NCBI RefSeq assembly: GCF_963678635.1
Contig: NC_087071.1
Location: forward strand, 21,851,194-21,915,193
Source of the DNA: Symsagittifera roscoffensis
Taxonomy: Eukaryota > Xenacoelomorpha > Acoela > Convolutidae
Length of the DNA: 64,000 nucleotides
Direction of reading: 5' to 3'
Position 1 is the first letter of the stretch. Every line of letters begins with the position of its first letter. Of this stretch, positions 23,483 to 34,413 are shown in pieces. The notes under the pieces are model-generated. The model had not been told where the DNA came from and did not search any database. It worked only from the letters and a program-made list of their open reading frames with translations. The position numbers and the translations under genes were made by a program.

Positions 23483-23627
23483 CTTCTCTGGTTCCTGTGT
23501 TTTTCATGAAAGCCAGCCCAATATGAGCAGAGTAGTCAACAGCCAACCCAATAGAGAGAATTATGAATGTAGCAGTCAAAAAGTTCACATCCACGTCCCA
23601 GAAATACATCAAGCCTGCGACGTCCAC
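23483..23627 (-). CDS. PTCHD-like gene B, TM9 exon (GLAVDYSAHIGLAFM)
   Basis: The exon encodes VDVAGLMYFWDVDVNFLTAT, FIILSIGLAVDYSAHIGLAF and MKNTGTRE. GLAVDYSAHI is the hallmark of the second transmembrane repeat in Patched/NPC1/Dispatched-type RND proteins. Its Asp lies where RND transporters place proton-relay acidic residues (family knowledge, not tested here). Acceptor AACGCAG|GTG (AG at 23628-23629), phase 0. Donor GAAG|GTACTT leaves one nt, completed by AG of the exon at 20468 to give TREERIQK. The open frame continues past the donor, but that part has no family similarity and is intron. Confidence 0.93.
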
Positions 23628-24325
23628 CTGCGTTGTCAAATAGGAAGTTATGTCATAGCATGTAGAAAGAAAGATTAGTCTATAAAATGCACGTTTAAAA
23701 AGTTCCAATCATGTTTCACAATCGAGTTGTAGCTTAATTTCTCTCCTTTTTCTCGAAATATAAAACTTTATTGCAATTAGAATTGAACTGAAACGCTAGA
23801 GTCTGACTATCTTTTTGCATCTAACGGTTTTTTTTAGTATCATAACTTCAATTTTTGATCATAAACTCCTAATCAGATGTGCTACTCAAGATAAACTGAA
23901 AAAAAAATCGAAAAAATTCTGTTTGTTCATTCAAACTTATTCTAACTATTCGCTTTCACAGAGATCACACACCATCCCAACTGACCAGCCAGAGTAAAAG
24001 AAACTTGGACCTCTTACAAGAAACGTGAAGCAACAGAGCCCTTCTGCTTTGATGATAAACTCTTGCTGCAAATCGTATGAAGTTTTCAGAAAAACTGCCC
24101 ACAGTTGTTGTCTATATTTGATCTCTGTAACATTTCTGTATGCCTGAATATTGCTGTGAAAATACTGGGCTAACAAAGATTTGCTTTTTGACTTCAATTT
24201 CAGGTGCTTTTCTCGGGTCTAGGACAAAATCCCCCAGGATAAAATCTCTGATTTCTATTCGATTGGCTAGAGCCAGTTATGTGCAGTAAGCATAAATAAG
24301 TACTGTTCGCACGTTGATAACCTAC

Positions 24326-24451
24326 CATGGTGATGACGACACACGTCAGTACGAGTAGACACGTGACTATGTTTGCCACGAGAAGCAAGTTCACTAAAAG
24401 CACAGCCAGAAAAGCCAGCAGCATATTGCGGACCAACTCATCCAGCATTAT
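24326..24451 (-). CDS. PTCHD-like gene B, TM8 exon
   Basis: 42 codons encode IMLDELVRNMLLAFLAVLLV, NLLLVANIVTCLLVLTCVVI and TM. Acceptor TTCTTTAG|ATA (AG at 24452-24453) and donor ATG|GTAGGT are clear, phase 0 on both sides. It joins in frame to VDVAGLMYFW (23627). This is the canonical TM8 of the Patched fold with the preceding I..E..RN motif. The frame on the minus strand past the donor (to 24200) is intron. Confidence 0.9.
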
Positions 24452-24469
24452 CTAAAGAAAAGTTTTTTA

Positions 24470-25780
24470 AATGACAATTTTCTGCAGTTTTTTTATTTAA
24501 ACCAAAATCAATGTACGATTTACTGTTTTAGCAACAATAAGGTTTTTATATACAAAAAACAAAACAAGTTTTTTTCGAGCACTGTTTAATTTACCAGCAG
24601 TAAATTTTAATCACAACATAATCATCATACACTAAACCAAAAACGAATTTCAAGTAAAAGGAATCCTGTTCTTACTTCACTGCTTTTTAACACGAGCTTT
24701 GCTTAAATTTTCCAGAATTTAACTACGTTTTATTTCTTTCATAAAATTTATCGGAAAATCCTTATCAACTCTAACAAACACTAAATAAAAACAGAGAAAT
24801 CGATGTCAACCAAAATAGTCAATAGAGGTAACCCGACATCGTTTTGAACCTAAGGATTTTCGAAAGGCTTCAATTGAGAAGTTTTGTTACCAAAGATTTT
24901 GAGAAGACATCAAGATTCTCAGAGGGCTTCGGAGAGGGCGCCTAGCAAAAAAGGGTGATTATTAAAATTTACAGCAGCGCAAACCTAGGACATCGGATTG
25001 GCGCCAGTTTATCGAGAATATAAAAGATTTATGTGTTTTTACAGATGTTCTTTGATATTGGTTTCAAAGTCGGTCAAAGACTATTTAGGATACAAACTGG
25101 GTAGAAACAAATTGAGGAGTTGGTTTAGGCAACTCCCGGTTTTATAGCTTAAAAAATCCAAAAATGCCCAGAAAAGACAGATAAGAATCAATTCGATCGA
25201 AAGATGGCACTAGGCTTTCGAGATGGGAAAAAGACGGGCTTACTCTACCATCCAAAACGGATCATTCTTCAAATCAACTCTTCAGAACAAAGAATCAAAG
25301 CTTGTCGAAGACCAAACAAGACCGATTAACTGGGGAGCAGTTGTCGCAGGAAAGACGAATTACAAGAAAAGATCATCCAGATTAGTCAAAACTCTAAGCC
25401 GTTACACCCACAATAACAACTTCAAGCAACACGAGAGCCTGTTCAGGCAATTTGGTTTTTAGCTTTTTTCTTTACAATTACCCTCTGATCTTTTGAGGGC
25501 ATTGTTTTCACTCTTAAAGATTCTTCGCTGCTCAGTAACATGAAGGCCTTTTTATCAGTTTTTATTCTAATTTTTTTGTTCTTTTGTTCTTCATCAATTT
25601 TTTTTGATATGCGTCCCGTAATACAAACAGTCAATTTTTATAGTCTTTTAGAATTGTCATCTCCCTCTGTGGTTCCAAGTGAAGCTTTTATAACAGTTTA
25701 AGACAAATGGTGAATTAAAATAAGTTAGTGGCTTCTTTGCAATAGAGGAGAGGCACAACAAAATAGCAATACATTCAATT
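24470..25780. other. Intron of gene B, with a less AT-rich block
   Basis: No exon is assigned. A block at 24830-25460 has a more balanced composition. It contains a plus-strand 79-codon ORF (25223-25462) rich in Lys, Arg, Asn and Gln, with no recognised domain. It may be an unrecognised repeat or a small non-coding or coding unit. Confidence 0.3.
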
Positions 25781-25786
25781 TTTCAC

Positions 25787-25937
25787 CTTCTCGAACTAGA
25801 AAAAACTCGTTCAGAGAGAAGGCCTCAGATCTTGATATATTACTCAGTTTGACCACAGTTTTTCTGGCGTTGTCCATAGTTCGAATTCGGTCAAAAGACT
25901 TCTCATAAGATTGGATTAAGTAGCGGTATCGCGAATA
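25787..25937 (-). CDS. PTCHD-like gene B, loop-2 exon (probable)
   Basis: The exon reads YSRYRYLIQSYEKSFDRIRT then MDNARKTVVKLSNISRSEAF and SLNEFF. It resembles the end of the second extracellular loop of Patched-domain proteins, where a ...MD..R..V....S...F...FF stretch precedes the TM8 exon. Acceptor TTTTTTTTCAG|TAT (AG at 25938-25939) is good, and its phase 0 matches the donor of the exon at 38643. The 3' boundary is unsettled. Donor GAAG|GTGAAA (low end 25787) leaves phase 1, whereas the TM8 exon at 24451 begins in phase 0, so another donor or a tiny exon is needed. Confidence 0.65.
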
Positions 25938-26039
25938 CTGAAAAAAAATCTGATGATAAAAATGTTTGATCATAAAACAATTTTGATAAAGAGGTAGTAT
26001 ATGTTGGTGGCGCTCAAAGGGGGGGGGGGTGTCTCCCAT

Positions 26040-26930
26040 GTATTAAGTTAGAGATTAGGGCTTCCGGTCACCAACCTATGTATTAAGTATTTTGATCAGT
26101 TTTGCCATGTATTAAAAAACGAGGTTAGAGATGGTAAGATGGTAAGTTTCAAAAAATTTTGGATCCCAAAAATTTTTGGAGCTCGATTTTGTCGATACTT
26201 GAATTTTGTAGCTAACTCCTATGATTTGTGCTATGTAAGGGCTATCTTTTCTTACAAAACTTCGGTATGGTAAGTTTCAGATTGTAAGTTTCAGAAAATT
26301 GTTTAAAAGTTTACTAAGTTTTACTTGCAAATACTTTTTCATCTTGAAAAAAAAATTTTTATCTTGAAAAATCATAAAAAATTTTTTTGCATGCTAAGCT
26401 TCAGATAATAGGTTTCAGATTTTTTTTGCATATTTTTAAAAATTTTTCTTGCAAATACATTTTTATCCTTACAAAACCTTTTTAACTCGAAAACCGAAAA
26501 AAAATTCGGATGATGCGTTTCAGATGGTAAGTTTCGACAAAAGTAAGTTTTGATTTAGGTAGCGAATCAAAAACTAATATATAACTGAAAATTTTTTTTC
26601 TCGAAAGAATCTATTAAATAATTATTTCATCTCATTTATATTCCCTCAGGTTATTTGGGGAAAATTGACAAGATGGGATTATTTTTGACAGGTAATAATT
26701 CCACTCCACGGGATATCAGGGGAAATTTGACAGCTCCTCACGGTTGATTACTTTTACGTCCCACTTAATCTTTTTTTCCACAGGTTATCTGGATAAAAGA
26801 TGACAGCTCCATCCTACTTAATAATAATATGATTTGTTTTATCTTCTTTCACATAATTATCACACGATCACATGAATATTGCATATTAACTTTTCCCCGC
26901 AAGGTTAATGAAGCGTGAATTGCTCTCTTG
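26040..26930. repeat. Degenerate GGTAAGTTTCAG and CAGGTTAT..GGGGAAAATTGACAG repeats
   Basis: From 26130 to 26560 a phrase close to GATGGTAAGTTTCAGAAAATTTTT recurs about eight times. From 26640 to 26830, CAGGTTAT(T/C)TGG followed by (A/T)GACAG recurs. Both lie just outside the Polinton gene block and may be remains of its terminal region, which often carries tandem repeats. This is inference, because no matching inverted copy is seen near 38.6 kb. Confidence 0.5.
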
Positions 26931-27551
26931 AGAGATTAAAAATGTAAAATTTTCATAGAAAAGGGGGAATCAATCTATTCAAAACTGCATGAATTTTTCA
27001 TTGGATTGAAGATATAAAAATTCAAAATTTTTTAAGTTTTGACCAATCAGATCTTTTTAATCAGTTATCATTTATACCTCAACAAGTTCATTTGATCTGT
27101 CATAAATCTTGCTACGACAAATTTCAGTTCTCTTTTACCTCTTTGTCTTCAATCTTTTAAAAATTCGATAGAGTTTCTGAAATTTCCCACAAACTATCAT
27201 CAAAAATTGCCATTTGCTCTGACCCGGTAAAAGTTTACACTGAGAAAGATATAGTGTCATAGAAGTTTTTGTGTCTGATATTTTTGTATGTTAACTTTTC
27301 TATCTTTCTCAGAGTAAATTTTTAAGACAGTTACACAATTTACTAGAATTTGGTTACAATTTGCGTAATTTTTTCTACTCTATCGTTAATTTTTTCAATT
27401 GGAGAACTACAGCAGCCATATTACATCATCATTCTCTTTGTATTTCATCAAAAGGTTAGATGCTAAGATATTTTTTGTAGAACAAAAATAAGGAGTTTAA
27501 AGAGTTAAATTACATAAATCAATAAACAATTCACAACATCGTGTAGTAATA

Positions 27552-28000
27552 TTACTGCAAAAGTTGACACTTTTGCATATCAGAAAAAATGCAAATTGAC
27601 ATCAAATTACGTATGAAACTCAAAACATGCACAACATAAATATTATTCAAATTCTTCTGGAAAAATTTAAAAAGAAGAAATGCTGAATAAATTGCATAAA
27701 ATCCCCACAAATCATCAGTTTTTTGTAGCTTTCGATGAACCGTTCGCCGATACTTTTTTATTTGTAGGGAGTAAGTTGATCTCTTTCTACCCATAGAATC
27801 AGCAAAGTAGTAAGTTTTATCCATTCGAGCGATCATGATCCAGTGTTCTCCTCTATCATTTCTTGGGACTGAGTCAATAATTGCAAAAGCATATTTTGTT
27901 AGTTGAGGTACTTTATCAGAAGGGTAAGATCTCATGTACTTGAACCTGAGCTCTGGAATTCTTTCAAAATTTCGCAAAAGTGAAAAACTATTCATCTTTG
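27552..28000 (-). pseudogene. Adenain-like cysteine protease (PRO), catalytic Cys lost
   Basis: Polinton maturation protease of the adenovirus protease/Ulp1 fold, which would cleave capsid precursors during virion assembly. The sequence shows PSDKVPQLTKYAFAIIDSVP, then RGEHWIMIARMDKTYYFADS, and near the end DLWGFYAIYSAFLLFKFFQ. The HW..I......Y.FDS-like block with the catalytic His-Trp is present. The usual active-site Cys before GFY is Trp here (codon TGG, about 27712). The 5' part blends into a frame starting near 28088. The reading frame is otherwise open to a stop at 27552. It is therefore catalytically dead unless a sequence error exists. Confidence 0.82.
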
Positions 28001-28310
28001 CAATTGTTAACTGATTTACAAGTAAAAACAAAAAAATTGATGGTTTGATTGGACAATTTAGAATAAAAAAGTATGAATAATGACTCACACACTGTTAGTT
28101 TTTGAATCAACAAAGTCCCATACACAAGCATTATGTAGTGGGCAAAGATTGAAGAAACTTCTGGGGTTTTCAAGTATCAGCTTTCATTTTCTTTTTTTTT
28201 CTGGAGGTTCAGCTCTGAAGAAAAACAAAGTAGAAAGTACAGATACAAAAACGATGGACTGTCCCAAAAAAGGTACATGATTTTTATAGGAATCTGAAAA
28301 CTAAAAAAAA

Positions 28311-30094
28311 TTAAACAATTTTAGCGATTGTTCCATATGTGTCAATTTGAATGTCTGATTGTTTTTCTCCCAAGACTATCACTTCCGTTACTTGCTCCAA
28401 GGGAAATTGGAAAAACATTTCTAATCTCAAGCTTTCTCCACTTAGTTCTGGATAGTGCAACTGTTCAGCTGCATCCTGTAATGAAGTCAAGTCAAAACCA
28501 GAATGTAGTGATTTTGGAAAACCTACATAGGAATAGCTGGAAAATCTTCGTTAAACTGCTTTGCTTTCATGTTTGTAACATAGGGGTGACAAGGAGAAGT
28601 TGTATCTAATGAAATAATTGCTCCTCCTTTCCGAATAATTCTAAGCTCTCTCAAAAGAAATTACTGATAATTGAAAAAAATTTCATAAAAAGATTCCACA
28701 ACAGCTGAAATTGTATTCATTGCAACAGCTATTCTACTGATTGCGGCATTTTTGAAAACATTTTCCTGAATACACTTGTTTTGACGAGATGGAATGATAC
28801 AAGTTCTTGTCATAGTAATTGTAATGCGCAGGTGCCCTTTCACAATTCCATTGCAATTATTGATGATTAGGTTAAGCTTCTAAAACACTTCTAGTAAACA
28901 ACGAACAACCAACAAAGTTCGGACTAAAATTTGTATTAACAGAAAGCAGGTAAAAACTAGGACTAGCTCGAATTAGTTTAATTCGAACTTTGGTTTTTTG
29001 TAGTAATAGTTTTTTCAAGAAAACAAATCAGTGGCAAGCCTTCTATAAAGTGAAAAAGTTTTCCCTGATCCTAAGGAGTTTGCTCCATCAATGAACGGAT
29101 ACATATCAAATGCTTCCGAAAATTCTTCAAAACTATATCCGTGACAAGCAAGTATTCCTAAATTACTCAGTGCCGAAGAGTTGAATTCGTTCGATATGTG
29201 TGCTTTATGAGGATATAATTCATTGGCGTTGTAAACCATTGTTTTAATTAAATAAGCTTCACAATTCGAGAATAGAGAAGGCAGTAGATTGTTCAGATAA
29301 GTTATTTAAGTTTGTGGTTCCTGATCGGATTCAATCTCCAATTTTGCTTTAAGTTCTGCTTTTTCTTTAATGAAAGCATCAAACAATCTTCCTTTGAATA
29401 ATTGAAGCTTCAAACTGAGGTGGGTATCACGCATATCCAAATAAAGGTTACGGTCTATCTCGAATACAAACTCAATACTTCTTACATCGAGAGAAATACT
29501 GCGAAAATTTTCTTGTGTGTAAGATGAAATGATTGTTTCCCTGATCCTAAGGAAATTGCTCCATCAGTGAACGGATACATATCAAATGCTTCCCGGCATT
29601 CTTCTGAACTATATCCGTGACAAGCAAGTATTCCTAAATTTTTCACTGCCGAAGATATTTGAATTCGTTCGATTTTTGTGCTTTATGAGGATATATTTCA
29701 TTGGCGTTGTAAACCATTGTTTTATTGAAATAAACTTCACAATTCGAGAATAGAGAAGGTAATAGATTGTTCAGATAAGTTAGGTAAGTTTGTAGTTCCT
29801 GATCGGAGTCATACTCCAATTAAGTTCTGCTTTTTCTTGATTGAAAGCATCAAACAATCTTCCTTTGAATAGTTGAAGCTTTAAGCTAAGATGGGTATCA
29901 CGCATATCCAAGTAGAGATTACGATCCGTTTCAAATTCAAACTCAATACTGCTTTCATCCAGAGAAGTACTGGGGAATACTTCTTGTGTGTAAGATGAAA
30001 TAATTGTTTCCAAAACTGGGATTTTATCAAAAATCCCCAAAAATTTTTTTGTAAAAGCTCCGAACCGAAAATGACTACATTGGTTTACACTCAC
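28311..30094 (-). pseudogene. Hexon-type major capsid protein (double jelly-roll), broken
   Basis: Major capsid protein of the Polinton/adintovirus lineage, which forms the trimeric hexon of the icosahedral shell. The pieces fall in order in several frames. The first is SIEFEFETDRNLYLDMRDTH (about 29900-29960). Next is NANELYPHKAHISNEFNSSA with YSFEEFSEAFDMYPFIDGAN (29080-29235). IPSRQNKCIQENVF follows (28760-28800), then IIRKGGAIISLDTTSPCHPY (about 28570-28640). The C-terminus has QDAAEQLHYPELSGESLRLE and ends IDTYGTIAKIV with TAA at 28311-28313. A direct tandem duplication of about 479 bp repeats an N-terminal segment (29057-29535 against 29536-30014). Several frameshifts break the gene. 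Confidence 0.82.
29057..30014. repeat. Tandem duplication inside the capsid gene (2 x ~479 bp)
   Basis: The two units share long phrases. These include TTCCCTGATCCTAAGGA (29057 and 29536), GTGAACGGATACATATCAAATGCTTCC / ATGAACGGATACATATCAAATGCTTCC, TCCGTGACAAGCAAGTATTCCTAAAT, and CATCAAACAATCTTCCTTTGAATA. They differ by scattered substitutions and a few indels, so the duplication is not recent. Confidence 0.85.
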
Positions 30095-30429
30095 TTTATT
30101 TTGTCAAAAGTGAATTTGCGAGAGTGTCTGGTTTTCGAACTAACTTTACGAGAAATTGCTCTTCTAGTTCTACGCTTGGATTTTTTTTCCATCTCCCAAT
30201 TGCTTTCGAACTGTTATTGTCCTGCAAATTTTTTGAGTTTTTTTCGTCAACTGACAACTTCTTCAATCCCTGGAGCAGAGATTTTAACTAAATCTGCTCC
30301 ATTTTTTTTTCAGCAGCTGGAACTATATTTTTTTTGATAAAGGGAATCGGAGTTCGCCCAAGAATTTGTGCAAGAGCACTTAAACTTCTTCCATGCTGTC
30401 TTGCATGTCCACGTAAATAGGAAATTTAG

Positions 30430-31305
30430 CTGAATTTTGAGCAACCATTTCGTATGAAGTATAAATCAAAAAAAATTATCCGAAATCTTGCAAAACAAGA
30501 GAACAAAGGGTGTGTAATTCCTACGGACACAAAACGAATTTTTTCACCTGTAGTATCCCTCAGTTCTCTGTTTATGCTATGGAAACAATTTTTAATTTTT
30601 TTTTCAGATTGTAGATTCGTAAAGGATCGATAATTCATGTACTGTCCTGTAAATATTATGTCTACACTGGAAATGAAAAGAATACAACGCAGTGAGGGTG
30701 TTTGTATCACCAACTCTATTCTATTCTATTATATTCTTAAAAATCACTGGGGAATGAAGTCTTATAATGTCGTAAGAATACTGAGGATAATATTGACCTT
30801 TTCTTTTTATTATAACCCCTGTCTGACTTTGTTCTACACCACAACCAAAAATGTGTGATCGATAATTCGTGAACATAAATGAACCAGCACTTTGAATTAT
30901 AAACCTTGATTGACCTTCAGGTAAATGAATGTCTATTTTTTGTGTAATCTTATCTACTGATACATAAATTTCGTTATGTTGTTTTTTTAAGACCCTATAG
31001 GTTTTCGAACTTTCTTTTATTGGCTACAACTATATCAACAAAATTTAGATACAATCCAGGTTCAATCTGCATCGGTTGAATCTTTCTTTTTTCCTCAGAA
31101 CTTTCTCGCCAATTTATGAAAGAATAATTTCCCCCATTAACGTTCCGGTACAATGAAGGACGCGATATTTTTGAAATACCAACCTCCCGTTCTCCTTTAA
31201 GATGTATTTGTTCCAGTTGAAAATTTGTAAAAAAAGACTGGGACTATTGTTCGGATAACAATTAAAAGAGGCTTTAGAAAGTAGCTCAAAAGTGAAAGAA
31301 TCCAT
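30430..31305 (-). pseudogene. Conserved Polinton structural-type ORF, broken
   Basis: Starts MDSFTFELLSKASFNCYPNN at 31305, followed after a frame change by an ILKENGRL-type stretch and further fragments down to about 30430. A short N-terminal MDSF....S..S...YPNN block recurs in metazoan Polintons directly upstream of the capsid gene. I take it as a virion-associated protein, possibly the minor capsid or penton-type component, but I cannot show a jelly-roll from the fragments. At least three frameshifts are present. Confidence 0.5.
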
Positions 31306-31369
31306 GACAACTGATCAATGGAAATTTATTTTAAAAAATAACTCACCTTCAAACTGAACATTTTCTTAG

Positions 31370-32240
31370 CTCTTTTTCATAAATTTTTCCCAGAATTTTT
31401 TCCATAATGAATGTAGGGGGCCTTTTTTAGATGTTGCCGAAATTTCAAAAATTTCATCTCTAAACTGTTGCTTGTATCCTTTTCGGAATGGAATATCTTT
31501 TTTCGAAATACTCACTCTATCGCTAATTTTGAATTTTGGTTTAGTTTTCTTCATGAACGATTTGTTATACAAAAATAGTTTAAAAAATCCTTATTTTTCA
31601 CATCTCTTTGAGATTTTCCAATAAATCAATTTTTACGACAGTTTAATGTAGAAACAAATTGCTGCAGTTTGGAAACAAATTTTTCAATATAACGATATAG
31701 TATATGTTTTGAAGACTCAATTGCTCTCTCTGCAGATGCAGCTTTTTTTTACTCATTATTTAGTAAACTTCAATGTCTATCTCCTTGCGAATATTTTGAA
31801 AAATCCCCCATATTCTGTTCCTTTATCACCCCGAAGTTTTTCAGGAGTGTTTTGTTCGAGAAATCATCTTTTTTGAAAGCTTGCTAAGTGTCTTTGACAT
31901 ACTTTGTTTCGAATGTTTGAACTCTGAAAAATCTCCAAAAAAAATATCTACAGCAACTAGTAAATACTTGATTCCATAGCTTTCACTAGCAAAAAGCCAA
32001 GTCCATACACCAAATTTCATTGCTTTATTTAGAAAAAGCTTGAAGTTATTGGAAACGCCTGATTGGAGGACCAAGTTTTGTTTAGGATGTCTTGGTTTGT
32101 AAGAATTTTTTTAACTTTCTTTTTAAATAAACTACTCGCTGTACTCAAGTTTTGAATAGAATCGTACATAGCTCTAACCCTAGAATAATTTGATAAGTCT
32201 TATCGTTTCAGATTTTGAAAGTGATCCAAGTTCCTTTGTC
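31370..32240 (-). pseudogene. rve-family integrase, broken
   Basis: Retroviral-type (DDE) integrase that would insert the element into host DNA. The core fragment at 31841-32074 reads YGIKYLLVAVDIFF, the beta-strand around the second part of the RNase H-like fold. The C-terminal fragment at 31366-31572 reads KPKFKISDRVSISKKDIPFR then KGYKQQFRDEIFEIS. That matches the F..GD.V.IS....F.KGY...W..E.F.I chromo/SH3-like tail of Polinton integrases. The first catalytic Asp position in the core fragment reads WTWLFASES, where Asp is expected. Frameshifts separate the fragments. Confidence 0.72.
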
Positions 32241-32690
32241 TTTTGTTTTGGCTTTCTTGTTGATAACAAGTTTAGGTGGAAGTTGAGTTGCTTTCGAAAT
32301 AGTAAGATAAATATCTGGAAACTCGGTGATTTTTGCCTTTAGTGCACAAACAAAGTCTACAATAGATTCTAATATATTGTTGTCTGACTGAGTTTAATTC
32401 TCGGAGATTTCAAAATTAAATCAGTAGGGTGCTTTTTCTTCTCGTTTTCAACCTCGAATTTACAGCACTGTAAAAAGAGTCAAAAGTTTTTGGTACCAAC
32501 TCTTGTTTTCTTACTTTTGTTGCAATTTTTTTTTCTTGGAGTTGTACTTTGTGATTGATAACCTGAGTATTGAATTTAGACAAACTCTTCCATAATATAT
32601 GAATCGTTTAATGACCAGAGGTTCGTTCAATGAATCTTTTAATGATAGATATCAATTGAAACACTTTATTTGAACTTAAAATAATTCTTC

Positions 32691-32909
32691 TTAGTGTAGA
32701 GGAGTTCTTTTTTGTGTTAACTCAATTTTTTTTTTCAATTTTCTTATGTCTTTTTTCCGAAATTCTTGAACCTCTCCTCTTAATAGGTTTACAAAACACT
32801 CGCCCAGAAACTGAATGAAACCTTTTGGACAATTGAGAATGAATTTTTTTCGAAGTCTTAGGGAAAATTTTTGAATTACTGGGAGAAAAGAGACGTATTG
32901 TGTACTCAT
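32691..32909 (-). pseudogene. Small Polinton-associated ORF (basic)
   Basis: 72 codons, Lys/Arg rich, with a central hydrophobic patch: RKKFILNCPKGFIQFLGECF then VNLLRGEVQEFRKKDIRKLK. ORFs with this FI...C...FI.FL.EC..NLL.GE pattern are found between ATPase and integrase in invertebrate Polintons, as I remember them. The function is unknown. Confidence 0.5.
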
Positions 32910-32954
32910 CGTCCGAAAGCTTTGTTTCTATTCTAGCTGGTAAGTAAAATTTTG

Positions 32955-33800
32955 TTAGATCTGAGCCATTTTTAGCGCAATATCTAAGTGAATCGACTGT
33001 TTTTGGGTTGAATTAATAAGTAAGCGACCATAAGCAACTGATGTTGCCTCTTGATACCACTCTTTAAATTGAGATCCTAAACATAGCTGTTGACTTAATA
33101 TATTGATTTGTAAAGGATCTATCGGCAAATTGAACAACACTTTGTGTGTACTTTGTAACTCTGCGTCTCTTCCCAGTTTGCTTTGATGAAATAAAACATC
33201 TCTTCTCAGTTTGCTTTGATGAAATAAATTTTGTTTGATGTAAATTGTATTTGGACCCCTGTGCATCCCAGCATTAGCATTTCTTACAAATTTATTCGAG
33301 TTTGAAGTTTCTTCACAAGAATCATCAAATATAAGCAGATACTTAGAGCCGTTGTTGAAAAGATTTTCAATCTCATCTACTCTTTGCATAAATTTAAGGT
33401 TTTTTTCTGCATTTAACTAATAAGAATTTAATAATGTTGATTAAAGTTTAAAAAAATTGTCGAATGCTGGTTGAAAAGTACCAGTTTTCAAGCAATCAAA
33501 AAAAAATGAGATTTTGCAGATCCACTAGGGGAAAAAATTCGTTCTTTGTTTAGTATGATTTTATTCATAGCTTTGGAGGAGGTAGAATATAACCGATTGT
33601 ACTTGATAAGATAACTACCCAAACTGTCCTATTGTGGATAACATAAATCGAACGATTGCACATACTAGCATCGAAACTTTACCAGAAAGTTGACACAAAA
33701 AAACTTAAAAAGATCTCTAACATGTACGTTCAAACAACTTCCATGTTTGTTGTTCAAGATTTTCTTCATCAAAAACAAAATTTCTTAAGTTTTTTGGCAA
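32955..33800 (-). pseudogene. FtsK/HerA-type genome-packaging ATPase, broken
   Basis: ATPase that would pump the element's DNA into capsids. The long frame 32955-33389 has the Walker B strand YLLIFDDSCEE, then NKFVRNANAGMHRGPNTIYI, LFNLPIDPLQINILSQQLCL and EATSVAYGRLLI, all family-typical. Upstream in another frame (about 33530), PSGSAKSHF sits at the Walker A position, with the second loop Gly replaced by Ala and the first by Pro. Further upstream is a stretch with FGLPKNLRNFVFDEENLEQQ. A 33-bp tandem duplication repeats LFHQSKL.RD (33170-33240). Frameshifts and stops separate the N-terminal parts. Confidence 0.85.
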
Positions 33801-33904
33801 ACCAAAGTTTTTGGGCAAAACACTAGAAAGAAAAAGTTGACATTGACATTGAATTAAATTTTAAAAAAAGTAGTAGATTTAGATTATTATGATTTACAAT
33901 TTAC

Positions 33905-34096
33905 TTAAAAAACATCAAATCCATGTTCCGTATACAAACGCTTTTCTTTCTGCACAGTGAATAGTTTTTGCATGACGAAATAGGCAGTTGCTATATCAAC
34001 CAAAGTTGCTATGACAATCAAATTCATCATCTTTGAAATCAAAAAATGAACTTTTGGGCAAGCGTAGTCGTCCAAATTGATAATCTTTGTTACCAA
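33905..34096 (-). pseudogene. Small ORF with one membrane segment in Polinton
   Basis: 63 codons. A hydrophobic stretch MMNLIVIATLVDIATAYFVM is flanked by charged ends. It is not recognised. It lies just upstream of the ATPase and may be a decayed structural or membrane protein. Confidence 0.35.
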
Positions 34097-34413
34097 AAAT
34101 TCTGACAGAAGCTTGCTTTTTTCATAACGTTTTGCAAAAAATTCCGTTTGTGGCTTCTAGATTTTTCAAACTTTTTCCAAGTTCAGTAATTTTTTTGTAA
34201 GCACTGCTCCGACTGATTCCATGAAGATGCTTTGTACTTCAAGAAGAATGGGATGTTGGTTTGAATTTTTTAGGTGGGAAGAAAGGAATATCCTACAGTT
34301 TGTACATCCTTATAAAGTCCGAACTCTTTCTCTATTTTGTTTTCAGAACAATCAATATCTAAAACAACAAGGCTCATTCTGTTAACTGTTTTCTCTGTTA
34401 ACTGTTTTTTCGG

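Noticed and set aside
23946-24197. 83-codon minus-strand ORF between gene B exons
   Set aside because: The TM8 (24326) and TM9 (23627) exons join directly in phase 0 with the sequence expected of the family, leaving no room for this segment.
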